Shown here: positions 5,474 to 15,765 of the stretch, one piece after another
Layout: every line of letters starts with the position of its first letter
Numbering within the stretch: position 1 is the first letter of the stretch
Source: Streptomyces alboflavus
Lineage (GTDB): Bacteria > Actinomycetota > Actinomycetes > Streptomycetales > Streptomycetaceae
Assembly (NCBI RefSeq): GCF_000716675.1
Contig: NZ_JNXT01000096.1
Location: forward strand, 1 to 21,835
DNA length: 21,835 bases
Reading direction: 5' to 3'
Notes under the pieces: generated by a model
The model's input: only the letters and a program-made list of their open reading frames with translations
What the model was told of the DNA's origin: nothing
Database searches by the model: none
Program-made: the position numbers and the translations under genes

Positions 5474-7174
5474 ATGAATCGCCCCGACCGTCCCGCGCGC
5501 CCCGCCCGTCGGCGCTCATCGAACGACCGCACGGCAGGCTCGGCCCCCCGCGGCTCGGCAGGCCAGAGCACCCGTGGCGGTGCCGGATCGGCCTCCCGCG
5601 GACAGGCATCGGGCGACGCCGGCCGGAAGAGCACCGGTAGCGCGGGCAACGCCGGCGGCTCGCGCAACGGCGGCTCCGGCGGCACCCGGAACGCGGGCAG
5701 CGGCAAGCGCCCGGTGAACGGCGGCGGCCGAGGCGGCCGCAAGACCTCCCGCCCCACCCCGGCACGCACGGCGCCCGCCGACTTCGCGCTGCCCGAGACC
5801 CTCACCCCGGCGCTGCCCGCCGTCGAGGGCTTCGAAGACCTCGACATGCCCGAGGCGCTGCTCAAGACCCTCGCCGCGCAGGGCGTCACCTCGCCCTTCC
5901 CGATCCAGGCCGCGACCCTGCCGAACTCCCTGGCCGGACGCGACGTCCTCGGCCGCGGCCGCACCGGCTCCGGCAAGACCCTCGCCTTCGGCCTCGCGCT
6001 CCTCGGCCGCACCGCGGGCCGCCGCGCCGAGCCCGGCAAGCCGCTCGCCCTGGTCCTCGTCCCCACCCGCGAGCTGGCGCAGCAGGTCACCGACGCCCTC
6101 GCGCCGTACGCCACCTCCGTGAACCTGCGCGTCGCAGCCGTCGTCGGCGGCCTGTCGATCAACAAGCAGGCCGCGACGCTGCGCCGCGGCGTCGAGGTGC
6201 TCGTCGCCACCCCGGGCCGCCTGAAGGACCTCATCGACCGCGGCGACTGCGCCCTCGGCCAGGTCCGCGTCACCGTCCTCGACGAGGCCGACCAGATGGC
6301 CGACATGGGCTTCCTGCCCCAGGTCACCGCGCTGCTCGGGCAGGTGGAACAGGGCGGCCAGACGATGCTGTTCTCGGCGACCCTGGACCGCAACGTCGAC
6401 CGCCTCGTCCGCGGCTACCTCAGCGACCCCGTCGTGCACTCCGTCGACCCCTCCGCGGGCGCGGTGACCACGATGGAGCACCACGTCCTGTACGTCGCCG
6501 ACGAGACGGACAAGAAGGCCGTCGCCCTGCGCATCGCCGCGCGCGAGGGCAACGTCATCCTCTTCCTGCACACCAAGCGCGCCGTGGACCGCTTCACCAA
6601 GCGGCTCCTCGCCAGCGGGGTGCGGGCCTCCGGGCTGCACGGCGGCCGCTCGCAGCCGCAGCGCAACCGCACCCTGGAGCAGTTCAAGAGCGGCGAGGTC
6701 ACCGCGCTCGTCGCCACCAACGTGGCCGCGCGCGGCATCCACGTCGACGACCTCGACCTGGTCGTGAACGTCGACCCGCCCGTCGACCACAAGGACTACC
6801 TGCACCGCGGCGGCCGCACCGCCCGCGCGGGCGAGTCCGGCCGAGTCGTCACGCTCGTCCTGCCCGAGGAGAAGCGCGAGGTGGCCCGCCTGATGTCCGA
6901 CGCGGGCATCAAGCCGGAGGCCGTCGCCGTCCGCTCGTCCTCCGCGGAACTGGTCACGATCACCGGGGCGCGCGAGCCCTCCGGTGTGCCGGTCGTCATC
7001 GCGCCGCCCGTCCAGGTCGTGGCGCAGCGCAAGGCGCCGTCCGGCGGGGGGCGCGGCAGCGGTGGCGCGAGCCGCGCGAGCCGCGCGGGTGGCGCGGGTG
7101 GCGCGGCCTCCGCGGGCCGGGGTCGTGGAGGCCGCGGCAGGCGCGGAGGGCGGGGGCGCAGCGCGGCTGCGTGA
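5474..7174 (+). CDS. DEAD-box RNA helicase with Gly/Arg-rich tails
   Basis: A 566-residue ATP-dependent RNA helicase. The core runs from about 118 to 480: Q motif region PFPIQ (141-145), Walker A GRTGSGKT (162-169), PTRELAQ (197-203), TPGR (246-249), DEAD (270-273), SAT (301-303), motif V ATNVAARGIH (414-423) and motif VI HRGGRTAR (444-451). The N-terminal 100 residues and the last 50 are low-complexity Gly/Ser/Arg-rich, the C-terminus with RGG-like repeats that usually bind RNA. It probably unwinds structured mRNA or rRNA, in the cold or in ribosome assembly (RhlE/CsdA-like). ATG 5474 follows AGGAAGG at 5459-5465; an in-frame GTG at 5429 sits against the csp terminator and lacks a ribosome site. 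It lies 105 bases downstream of the cold-shock gene on the same strand. Confidence 0.95.
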   Translation: MNRPDRPARPARRRSSNDRTAGSAPRGSAGQSTRGGAGSASRGQASGDAGRKSTGSAGNAGGSRNGGSGGTRNAGSGKRPVNGGGRGGRKTSRPTPARTAPADFALPETLTPALPAVEGFEDLDMPEALLKTLAAQGVTSPFPIQAATLPNSLAGRDVLGRGRTGSGKTLAFGLALLGRTAGRRAEPGKPLALVLVPTRELAQQVTDALAPYATSVNLRVAAVVGGLSINKQAATLRRGVEVLVATPGRLKDLIDRGDCALGQVRVTVLDEADQMADMGFLPQVTALLGQVEQGGQTMLFSATLDRNVDRLVRGYLSDPVVHSVDPSAGAVTTMEHHVLYVADETDKKAVALRIAAREGNVILFLHTKRAVDRFTKRLLASGVRASGLHGGRSQPQRNRTLEQFKSGEVTALVATNVAARGIHVDDLDLVVNVDPPVDHKDYLHRGGRTARAGESGRVVTLVLPEEKREVARLMSDAGIKPEAVAVRSSSAELVTITGAREPSGVPVVIAPPVQVVAQRKAPSGGGRGSGGASRASRAGGAGGAASAGRGRGGRGRRGGRGRSAAA

Positions 7175-7237
7175 CCGACCCGGCTCGGCTGCCGCCTTTG
7201 CGCTGAGTGCCGCACCAGGCTTTCGTTTGCCTGCCGG

Positions 7238-7307
7238 TTCGTCGTGGCTGGTCGCGCCCGCGCGGCGGAGCCGCATGTGTCAGGGCCCCGCGCCCCTCAG
7301 GGGGCGT
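7238..7307. repeat. Streptomyces-type intergenic repeat with hairpins
   Basis: The segment beginning TTCGTCGTGGCTGGTCGCGC and running through GGCGGAGCCGC to CCCCGCGCCCCT resembles an intergenic repeat I know from many Streptomyces genomes, usually found between convergent genes. It contains GCGGC-GGA-GCCGC (7262-7274) and CGCCCC-TCAG-GGGGCG (7291-7306). It lies between the convergent helicase and metallopeptidase genes and may terminate both transcripts. The match to the repeat family is from memory. Confidence 0.6.
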
Positions 7308-7329
7308 CATCGCACCGCAGCCGACTCGG

Positions 7330-9266
<1,937 letters not shown>

Positions 9267-9333
9267 CCAGCTTCGATCAGCTCTGACGCCCCGGGCGCCA
9301 CGGGTGCCCGTGAGGTGAACGGCTGAGCTGTCG

Positions 9334-9362
9334 CGGGGCCGGGTCACGATGACCCGGCCCCG
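9334..9362 (+). terminator. Terminator after the trypsin gene
   Basis: A perfect 13-bp stem, 9334-9346 with 9350-9362, around a CGA loop. It lies 67 bases after the trypsin stop and before the response-regulator gene, followed only by TTCCGTG. It separates the two transcription units. Confidence 0.8.
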
Positions 9363-9453
9363 TTCCGTGCCCGCGCCCGACCTCGCTCCGCATGTCATAT
9401 ATGGGACACTCGGGGGCGTACGAGACAGGCGCGGCAAGGGTGGACGACAGCAC

Positions 9454-10125
9454 ATGGCGATCACGGTGGTCATCGCGGACGACCAGGACATGGTCCGCAC
9501 CGGCTTCCGCATGATCCTGGAGAGCACGGACGACATCGAGGTCCTCGCCGACGTCACCGACGGCGAGGCCGCGCTCGCCGCCGTCGCCCGCCACGACCCC
9601 GACGTGCTGCTCCTCGACATCCGCATGCCGCGCCTCGACGGCCTGGAGGTCACCCGCCGCCTGGCCGCCCGCGCCGGGGTGCGCCCCCGCGTCGTCATCG
9701 TCACCACCTTCGACCTCGACGCCTACGTGCACGCGGCCCTCGGCGCCGGGGCCAGCGGCTTCCTCCTGAAGAACGCGAGCCCCGCCATGCTGGTGGAGGC
9801 CGTGCGCGCGGCGGCCGTCGGCGACGCCCTCGTCTCGCCCGCGATCACCGTACGACTGCTGCGGGAGCTGGCCGCCAAAAGCCCGGACGCCGAACCGGCC
9901 CCCGGCACCCGCACCCCCTCCGAACCCCTCACCCAGCGCGAGCAGGACGTCGTGCGCGCCCTCGCCCGCGGCCGCACCAACAACGAGATCGCCGCCGAAC
10001 TCTTCGTCTCCCTGTCCACGGTCAAGTCCCACCTCGCCAACGTCCAGGCCAAGCTGGACGCCCGCAACCGCGTCGAGATCGCCGCCTGGGCCTGGGAGTC
10101 CGGCCTCGCCACCCGCACGCCGTGA
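9454..10125 (+). CDS. NarL/LuxR-family response regulator
   Basis: A 223-residue two-domain regulator. In the receiver (1-120), acidic residues D9/D10, phospho-acceptor Asp55 (LLLDIRMP), Thr84/85 and Lys106 (FLLKNA) are in place. In the C-terminal LuxR-type helix-turn-helix (about 157-216), LTQREQDVVRALARG and NNEIAAELFVSLSTVKSHL are the classic motifs. It is phosphorylated by the kinase encoded immediately downstream and then binds promoter DNA as a dimer. ATG 9454 starts exactly at the receiver's first beta strand; an earlier in-frame ATG (9349) lies inside the preceding terminator. The ribosome site is weak (AAGGG about 13 bases upstream). Its stop overlaps the kinase start by 4 bases, so the two are co-translated. 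Target genes unknown. Confidence 0.95.
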   Translation: MAITVVIADDQDMVRTGFRMILESTDDIEVLADVTDGEAALAAVARHDPDVLLLDIRMPRLDGLEVTRRLAARAGVRPRVVIVTTFDLDAYVHAALGAGASGFLLKNASPAMLVEAVRAAAVGDALVSPAITVRLLRELAAKSPDAEPAPGTRTPSEPLTQREQDVVRALARGRTNNEIAAELFVSLSTVKSHLANVQAKLDARNRVEIAAWAWESGLATRTP

Positions 10126-11288
10126 CCACCGCGATCCTCGACCGGTACACGCGCCTCCTCGACGGGCACCCCGCCCGCCGCACCGCCGCCCGGCTGCTGC
10201 TCGCCGCCGTCCTCGTCCTGCTCGTCACCGTCGAGGGCCTGACCCTGGCCCGCCAGCCCACCGGGCCGCGCGCCGCCGTCTGGACGGCGGGCATCCTCTG
10301 TTGCCTGTGCGCCGTCCCCTGGTCCCGCCCCGCCCTCGCCACCCGCGCCTGGCTCGCCGCCTGCGTGTCCTGGGCCGCCACCCTGTACGTCTTCGTGAGC
10401 GCCCGGCCGCAGATCGTCTGGGGCATGGGCGAGGCCATCGCGCTGCTCGTGCTGCTCACCGGCGTCCTGCTGCGGCTGCCCGCCCGCCGCGCCGCCGTGC
10501 TCGGGCCGCTCCTGGCGCTCGCCTGCGTGGCCGCGCCGGTGCGCGACGCCTCTCCGGGCCGGTTCACGCTCCTGTTCTCCGCGCTGGCCGCCGTGGTGAG
10601 CGCCTTCTCTCTGCTTCTACGCGCCCAGCAGGCGCAGCGCGTCCGCGACATCGAGGCCGTGCGCGCCGCGGAACGTCTCGAACTCGCCCGGGAACTGCAC
10701 GATCTGGTCGCCCACCACGTCACCGGAATCGTCGTGCAGGCCCGCGCCGCGTCCTTCACCGAGGTCGGCGCCGCCGCCGCGACCAGCGCTTTCGTGCGGA
10801 TCGCGGACGCGGGCGACGAGGCGCTCGGCGCCATGCGGCGGCTGGTGCGGGTCCTGCGCGAGGGCGAGGCCCGCACCGTGCCCGTGGCCGGTCTCGCCGA
10901 GCTGCGCGAGCTGTCCGAGACGTTCACCCGCACCGGCCCACCGGTCACCGTTCATGTGGAACAGGGCCTTCAGGAGCGGCTTCCGGCCGATCTCGCGGCC
11001 ACCGCCCACCACATCGTCCGCGAGGCACTGACCAACGTCCGCAAACACGCCACCGACGTCTCGGCGGTGCGCGTCGGCGTCCGCGTCGTCGAGGGCGGCG
11101 TGGAGGTGCGGGTCGCCGACGACGGCGGGCAGCCGGGCGAGCGGTCCGGTGAGCGGGGCGGGTTCGGGCTGACCGGCCTCGAGGAACGGGCCACGGCGCT
11201 CGGCGGCACGTTGACGGCGGGGCCGTCGCCCGAGGGGGGCTGGGAGGTACGGGCCGTACTGCCGTACGGGCAGGGGACGGGGGCGTAA
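10122..11288 (+). CDS. DesK/NarL-type sensor histidine kinase
   Basis: A 388-residue membrane kinase that starts with GTG inside the overlap GTGA shared with the response-regulator stop. The N-terminal 165 residues contain about five hydrophobic helices with only short loops, so it has no large extracellular sensor and probably senses within or at the membrane. The HisKA_3 phospho-acceptor is His193 in ELARELHD, followed by a short dimerisation helix. The HATPase domain has N305 (EALTNVRKHA), the D333DG motif and the G-rich GFGLTG (347-352). It transfers phosphate to the NarL-type regulator upstream. Regulator-first gene order is the less common arrangement. Signal unknown. The trypsin gene upstream is a possible but unproven target. 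Confidence 0.93.
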   Translation: MTTAILDRYTRLLDGHPARRTAARLLLAAVLVLLVTVEGLTLARQPTGPRAAVWTAGILCCLCAVPWSRPALATRAWLAACVSWAATLYVFVSARPQIVWGMGEAIALLVLLTGVLLRLPARRAAVLGPLLALACVAAPVRDASPGRFTLLFSALAAVVSAFSLLLRAQQAQRVRDIEAVRAAERLELARELHDLVAHHVTGIVVQARAASFTEVGAAAATSAFVRIADAGDEALGAMRRLVRVLREGEARTVPVAGLAELRELSETFTRTGPPVTVHVEQGLQERLPADLAATAHHIVREALTNVRKHATDVSAVRVGVRVVEGGVEVRVADDGGQPGERSGERGGFGLTGLEERATALGGTLTAGPSPEGGWEVRAVLPYGQGTGA

Positions 11289-11297
11289 GGCCATTCC

Positions 11298-11372
11298 AGC
11301 CCGTCCGGCGATTGAGGACGAGGCGCGGAGCGCCGATACGGGGGTCCAGGGGGCGGAGCCCCCGGCAGGGCC
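11298..11372. repeat. Streptomyces-type intergenic repeat, copy 1, with terminator hairpin
   Basis: It begins AGCCCGTCCGGCGATTGAGG (11298-11317) and ends GGAGCCCCCGGCAGGGCC (11355-11372), with the hairpin GGGGGC-GGA-GCCCCC at 11349-11363. I recognise this as a widely dispersed Streptomyces intergenic element. It follows the histidine kinase stop by 9 bases and probably terminates that operon. A diverged copy lies at 21735-21821. Confidence 0.7.
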
Positions 11373-11380
11373 GGACGTTA

Positions 11381-11410
11381 GTCCAAGACCTGTCCCACCT
11401 TTGTCCATGG
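11381..11410 (+). promoter_or_regulatory. Bipartite motif upstream of GH101 (shared with GH35)
   Basis: GTCCAA (11381-11386), 12 bases, then CTTTGTCCATGG (11399-11410). The same pair occurs at 19771-19799 upstream of the GH35 gene, with 11 bases between. The GTCCA units are 22 bp apart here and 21 bp there, roughly two helical turns, as for tandem AraC-type half-sites. The right half is near-palindromic (GTCCATGGGC). It ends 63 bases before the GH101 ATG. Confidence 0.6.
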
Positions 11411-11434
11411 GCGCCCTCGCCCGACGCACCGCAT

Positions 11435-11447
11435 CGTGACCGTCACG
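11435..11447 (+). promoter_or_regulatory. Inverted repeat between motif and GH101 start
   Basis: CGTGAC-C-GTCACG is a perfect 6-1-6 inverted repeat 26 bases before the GH101 ATG. It is a possible second operator overlapping the start of transcription or the leader. The GH35 upstream region has no copy. Confidence 0.35.
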
Positions 11448-11473
11448 AATTCAGTTCCACGGAGGGTGCGTTC

Positions 11474-14400
11474 ATGCTGCCGACACAGACATCCGGTTCA
11501 GGGTCCGGACCGAGCCGCAGAGCCGTGGTCGCCTCGGGAGCGATCGCGGGGATAGGGGCCGCCGTCGGAGTCGGCACCGCCTCCGCGCACGCGGCCCCGC
11601 CGTCCTCGCCCACCGCCCGCCCGGCGGCGGACGAGGCGATCCTGCGCTCCGCCGCCCTGGAGGTGCGCGTCGCCACCGGCTTCCCGCGCGTCGTGTCGTA
11701 CACCGACCGCAAGAGCCGCGCCGTCCTGCACGGACAGCCGGACCCCGTCGGCACGCTCCTCATCGACGACAAGGAGCACACGCCGAAGGTCACCGCGACC
11801 GTGCGCGGCGACCGCGCCGCGTACACCCTCACCCTCGACGGCGGCACCCGCATCGACGTCGAGATCGCGGTCGAGGGCCACCAGGTGCACTGGCGCGTCA
11901 CGAAGATCGCCGACACCGCCGCCCTGCGCGTCGGCACCCTGCGCGTCCCCGGCCTCGCCCTCCTCTCCGTGCGCAGCGACCAGCCCGGCGCGGCCCTGCT
12001 CGCCGCCAAGGTGCAGCTCGACAAGGCCAAGAGCGGCGACACCCTGGTGAAGCTCACGCCGGACACCCCCGCCGACGCGGCCAGCGGCTGCGCGTACGCG
12101 GTGCTCGCCCACGACAAGCTCGGCGGCGCCGTCGAGACCAACACGGTCTACGACAAGCCCACCGCGGAGACCAACTGGGAGAACGGCCGCCTGTGGCGCC
12201 AGACCGTGCGCAAGGACGCCCACGTCGAGGCCCGCCTCACCCCCGGCCAGTGGACCCACCGCGCCGCCACCTCCCCGGCCGGCGCCACCGAACCCCTGCC
12301 GTACGCGACCGTCGTCATCACCGGCGACCGCAACGGCGACGGCAAGGTCGACTGGCAGGACGCCGCCATCGCCTTCCGCGACATCATGGTGAACCCGCTC
12401 GGCGCGGACGAGCAGCACCTGCGCGTCGTCCCGCACATCCCCTTCAACTTCGCCTCGCAGGCCACCAACCCGTTCCTCGCCACCCTCGACGACGTCAAGC
12501 GGATCCACCTGGCCACCGACGGGCTGCGCCAGTACACGCTCCTCAAGGGCTACCAGTCCGAGGGCCACGACTCCGCGCACCCCGACTACGCGGGCAACTA
12601 CAACCGGCGCGCGGGCGGCCTCGCCGACATGAACACCCTGGTCCGCGAGGGCGCCAAGTGGAACAGCGACTTCGGCGTCCACGTCAACGCCACCGAGTCC
12701 TACCCCGTCGCGAACGCCTTCTCCGACACCCTCGTAGACAAGAACAACGAGCAGTGGGACTGGCTCGACCAGAGCTACCGCATCGACCAGCGCCGCGACC
12801 TGGTCTCCGGCGACATCGTCAAGCGCTTCGCCGACCTGCGCCGCGACGCCCACCCGGCCCTCAACACCCTCTACATCGACGTGTTCCGCGAGTCCGGCTG
12901 GACCTCCGACCGCCTCCAGCGCACCTTCCGCGACCAGGGCTGGATGATCACCAGCGAATGGGGCCACGGCTTCGAACGCTCCGCGCTGTGGTCGCACTGG
13001 GCCACCGAGACCGACTACGGCCCCGACAGCTCGCGCGGCATCAACTCCCAGCTCATCCGCTTCATCCGGCACCACCAGAAGGACGTCTTCGCCGACAAGT
13101 GGCCCTCGCTCCTCGGCATCGCCCGCATGGGCAACTTCACCGGCTGGACCGGCAAGACCGACTGGACGAAGTTCTACGAACTGATCTGGACGCACGCCCT
13201 GCCCGCCAAGTACCTCCAGGCACAGCCCATCAAGACCTGGGGCGAGCACGAGATCACCTTCTTCGGCGCCGGATCCACCTCCGTCTCCGACGCCGACGGC
13301 GGCACCCGCCGCATCACCACCGACGGCCACCTCGTCTACGACGGCGGCAGCTACCTGCTGCCCTGGGAGCCCCGCAAGGCCACCGACCCCGCGAAGCTCT
13401 ACCACTTCAACCCCGACGGCGGAACGACCAGTTGGGCGCTGCCCCGGGGCTGGAGGGGCGTCCGCAAGGTCGCCCTGTACCGCCTCACCGACCAGGGCCG
13501 CGCCTTCGTCGCCGACGTCCCCGTGCGCGCCGGGAAGATCACCCTCGACGCCGACGCCAAGCAGCCCTACGTCGTCGACCGCACCCGCGCCCGCCGCACC
13601 CCCGACCCCGACTGGGGCCAGGGCACCGCGCTGCGCGACCCCGGCTTCCACGCGGGCGACCTGGACGCCTGGCAGGTCAGCGGCCCCGCGTCGGTGGAGC
13701 GCAGCAAGCTCGGCGACTACGAACTCGTCGTCGCCGCGGGCGCCGCCGCCTCCGTCAGCCAGCGCCTGCGCCGCCTCAAGCCCGGCACCTACGCGGCGTC
13801 CGTACAGGTCGAGGTGGGCGAGAAGGCGGGACAGCGGCGCCGCGCCGCCCTGGAGGTCCGCACCGCCGACGGCGTCACCGCCACCAACTGGACGCACACC
13901 TCCACCGCGGGCAACTTCGTCGCCGCCGACCGCAAGCACGGCACCCGCTTCCAGCGCCTGTTCACCTACTTCACCGTCCCCGAGGGCGGCGGCCCCGTCC
14001 GGCTCGCCCTGCGCGCCGTCGCCGGGGACACCCGCGTGCGCTTCGACAACGTACGCGTCGTCGCCGTCGGCGACCGGGCCCCGCTCGGCCGGGGCGTCCT
14101 CGCCCACGAGGACTTCGAGGACGTACCGCAGGGCTGGGGCCCCTTCGTGAAGGGCGACGCCGGGGGCGCCACCGACCCCCGCACACACATCGCGCAGCGC
14201 CACGCCCCGTACACCCAGCGCGGCTGGAACGGCAAGGCCGTCGACGACGTCGTGGACGGCACCCAGTCCCTGAAGTCCCGCGGCGAGAACGACGGCCTCG
14301 TCTACCGCACGGTGCCGCACACCGTCCGCTTCGAGGGCGGCAAGCGCTACCGGGTGTCGTTCCGGTACGAGAACGAGAAGGCCGGGCAGTACGCGTGGGT

Positions 14401-14590
14401 GACCGCCGTCGACGAGCCGGACCCGCGCGAACTGTCCAGCGAGGCCCTGCCCGTCGCCACCGCCCCCACCACCCTGTCCTACGAGTTCACCGCCCCCGCG
14501 GACGGCGAGGCGTGGGTCGGCCTGCGGAAGGTCGGCGACGACGGGAAGGCGGAGTTCGTGCTCGACGCGTTCGAGGTGCGGGAGGCCTAG
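11474..14590 (+). CDS. GH101 endo-alpha-N-acetylgalactosaminidase, Tat-exported
   Basis: A 1038-residue enzyme of glycoside hydrolase family 101, which releases Gal-beta-1,3-GalNAc (core 1) from Ser/Thr of mucin-type glycoproteins. A Tat signal (SRRAVVASGA, residues 14-23, then a hydrophobic segment ending AHA-AP near 40) directs export of the folded protein. A beta-sandwich (about 50-275) precedes the TIM barrel. In the barrel, Asp469 in LYIDVF fits the family nucleophile and Glu495 in SEWGHG fits the acid/base. DRNGDGKVDWQD (285-296) is an EF-hand-like calcium loop also found in other GH101 enzymes. C-terminal beta-rich modules (about 715-870 and 890-1038, the latter beginning HEDFEDVPQGWGPF) resemble carbohydrate-binding modules. 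ATG 11474 has GGAGGG 7 bases upstream. A strong terminator follows. It has no LPXTG or other wall anchor, so the protein is secreted or held by binding modules. Confidence 0.93.
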   Translation: MLPTQTSGSGSGPSRRAVVASGAIAGIGAAVGVGTASAHAAPPSSPTARPAADEAILRSAALEVRVATGFPRVVSYTDRKSRAVLHGQPDPVGTLLIDDKEHTPKVTATVRGDRAAYTLTLDGGTRIDVEIAVEGHQVHWRVTKIADTAALRVGTLRVPGLALLSVRSDQPGAALLAAKVQLDKAKSGDTLVKLTPDTPADAASGCAYAVLAHDKLGGAVETNTVYDKPTAETNWENGRLWRQTVRKDAHVEARLTPGQWTHRAATSPAGATEPLPYATVVITGDRNGDGKVDWQDAAIAFRDIMVNPLGADEQHLRVVPHIPFNFASQATNPFLATLDDVKRIHLATDGLRQYTLLKGYQSEGHDSAHPDYAGNYNRRAGGLADMNTLVREGAKWNSDFGVHVNATESYPVANAFSDTLVDKNNEQWDWLDQSYRIDQRRDLVSGDIVKRFADLRRDAHPALNTLYIDVFRESGWTSDRLQRTFRDQGWMITSEWGHGFERSALWSHWATETDYGPDSSRGINSQLIRFIRHHQKDVFADKWPSLLGIARMGNFTGWTGKTDWTKFYELIWTHALPAKYLQAQPIKTWGEHEITFFGAGSTSVSDADGGTRRITTDGHLVYDGGSYLLPWEPRKATDPAKLYHFNPDGGTTSWALPRGWRGVRKVALYRLTDQGRAFVADVPVRAGKITLDADAKQPYVVDRTRARRTPDPDWGQGTALRDPGFHAGDLDAWQVSGPASVERSKLGDYELVVAAGAAASVSQRLRRLKPGTYAASVQVEVGEKAGQRRRAALEVRTADGVTATNWTHTSTAGNFVAADRKHGTRFQRLFTYFTVPEGGGPVRLALRAVAGDTRVRFDNVRVVAVGDRAPLGRGVLAHEDFEDVPQGWGPFVKGDAGGATDPRTHIAQRHAPYTQRGWNGKAVDDVVDGTQSLKSRGENDGLVYRTVPHTVRFEGGKRYRVSFRYENEKAGQYAWVTAVDEPDPRELSSEALPVATAPTTLSYEFTAPADGEAWVGLRKVGDDGKAEFVLDAFEVREA

Positions 14591-14647
14591 GGCCGGTCCG
14601 ATGGGTCGGCGCCGCTCCTTGCTCCACGCCGACCCATCGGACAGGCC
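14591..14647. terminator. Terminator hairpin after GH101
   Basis: A perfect 16-bp stem (14596-14611 with 14627-14642) is extended by GGCC/GGCC (14591-14594 and 14644-14647) across one mismatch. The loop is 15 bases. It begins directly at the GH101 stop. Confidence 0.85.
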
Positions 14648-14659
14648 CCAGGACGGACA

Positions 14660-14697
14660 GGCCCGCCGGACAGGTCCTGACGCCTGTCCGGCGGGCC
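14660..14697. terminator. Second hairpin, serving the convergent NmrA-like gene
   Basis: A perfect 15-bp stem, 14660-14674 with 14683-14697, and an 8-base loop. It lies 38 bases beyond the NmrA-like stop on the opposite strand. With the preceding hairpin it insulates two convergent genes. Confidence 0.8.
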
Positions 14698-14735
14698 GGG
14701 GCTCGACGCCCCGGACCCTGGGACTCCGGGACCCG

Positions 14736-15584
14736 TCAGGCGCGGAAGTCGTCCGCGTGGTCCTCGGCCCACCGCGCGAACGTCCGCGCGGGGCGGCCCG
14801 TGACGTCCGCCACCGCCGTCGTCACCTCCGGGTCCGTGCCGACGCTGTCACCGATGGACTTCAGCAAGGTCGGCAGCATCTCCGGCGGCACGTGCGGGAA
14901 CATCTCCGCGGGCACCTCGTCCGGCGCTATCTCCTCGAAGCGGAGCTCCCGGCCGACCGCCCGGCCCACCGCGTGGATCTGCTCCCGCGTGGTGATGCCC
15001 TCCGGGCCGGTCAGGGAGTACACGGCGCCGGTGTGCCCGGCGGGATCGCGCAGCGCCACGGCGGCGACGGCCGCGATGTCGGCCTCGTGGACCGGCGCGG
15101 TCATGGCCTCGCCGAACGGCCCGCGGACCGTGTCGCCCGCGCGGACCTGCGGCGCCCACTGCAACGAGTTCGTGCAGAACGCGCCCGGCCGCAGGGCCGT
15201 CCAGCCGAGCCCGCTCTCCCGGACATGCCGCTCCAGCGCGGAGTGCACGACGTGGATGGGGTGCTCGGCGGCCTCGTCGTGGTCGACGATGATCGACGAC
15301 AGGACCACGACGTGCTTGACCCCGCCGTCCCGCGCCGCCGCGAGCAGCGCCGGGGTGTCCTCGCCGCCCGCCGCCAGGTGCAGGAACAGCGCCGTCGCGC
15401 CCTCGAACAGCGCGGCCATGGCCGCGGGTTCACCCGGCCCCGCGAACCGCGCCACCTCCACCCCGTCCGGCAACTGCGCGCGCGCCGGATCCCGGGTCAG
15501 GGCGCGCACCGGCACCCGGTCGGCGGCGAGCTGGGAGACGAGAGCACGGCCTACGTTTCCGGTGGCACCGGTCACGACGATCAC
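14736..15584 (-). CDS. NmrA-like NAD(P)-binding protein (atypical SDR)
   Basis: A 282-residue Rossmann-fold protein. TGATGNVG (5-12) is the dinucleotide-binding GxxGxxG, followed by ALTRDP (28-33), the segment that usually contacts the NADPH phosphate in NmrA/QorB-type proteins. The YxxxK catalytic pair of classical short-chain dehydrogenases is absent at the expected place. GLGWTALRPGAF and the PVHEADIAAVAA segment are typical of the NmrA/HSCARG and quinone-oxidoreductase group. It therefore acts as an NAD(P)H-dependent quinone or ketone reductase, or as a redox sensor. The GTG at 15584 has AGGAG on its strand at 15595-15591, 6 bases away. A perfect 32-bp palindrome lies 27 bases upstream of the start. 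It is convergent with GH101 and downstream of pepN on the same strand. Substrate unknown. Confidence 0.88.
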   Translation of the reverse strand: MIVVTGATGNVGRALVSQLAADRVPVRALTRDPARAQLPDGVEVARFAGPGEPAAMAALFEGATALFLHLAAGGEDTPALLAAARDGGVKHVVVLSSIIVDHDEAAEHPIHVVHSALERHVRESGLGWTALRPGAFCTNSLQWAPQVRAGDTVRGPFGEAMTAPVHEADIAAVAAVALRDPAGHTGAVYSLTGPEGITTREQIHAVGRAVGRELRFEEIAPDEVPAEMFPHVPPEMLPTLLKSIGDSVGTDPEVTTAVADVTGRPARTFARWAEDHADDFRA

Positions 15585-15610
15585 GGGGGGCTCCTGGAGG
15601 TCGGGACGAC

Positions 15611-15642
15611 ACCGGGCCGGGGGCGCGCGCCCCCGGCCCGGT
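15611..15642. terminator. Perfect 32-bp palindrome between pepN and the NmrA-like gene
   Basis: ACCGGGCCGGGGGCGC is followed immediately by its exact reverse complement. In RNA it would fold with a minimal loop, a good candidate terminator for pepN, whose stop is 124 bases upstream on the minus strand. Because it also sits 27 bases before the NmrA-like start, it could instead be in that gene's leader or act as an operator. Confidence 0.65.
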
Positions 15643-15765
15643 TCTGATCATCACCGACCCTAGGCGGCGGCCCCGGCCCGCCGGATCCTCACCAGGAAGT
15701 AGATGCCCCGCGTCCTCCTGGTCCGGCAGACCTAGGTCGCAGGACCTGGGCCCGGCGCGCCCGCC

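Noticed and set aside
9349..9453. Earlier ATG for the response regulator
   Set aside because: It falls inside the 13-bp terminator stem; the receiver domain begins at ATG 9454.
11498..14320. A 940-codon open frame antisense to GH101
   Set aside because: It is a high-GC artefact: the composition is Gly/Val/Ala/Asp-rich with no recognisable domain, and the plus-strand frame is a clear GH101 enzyme.
12193..15663. A 1156-codon plus-strand frame across GH101 and the NmrA-like gene
   Set aside because: Arg/Pro-rich translation typical of the wrong frame in GC-rich DNA; it runs through two terminators.
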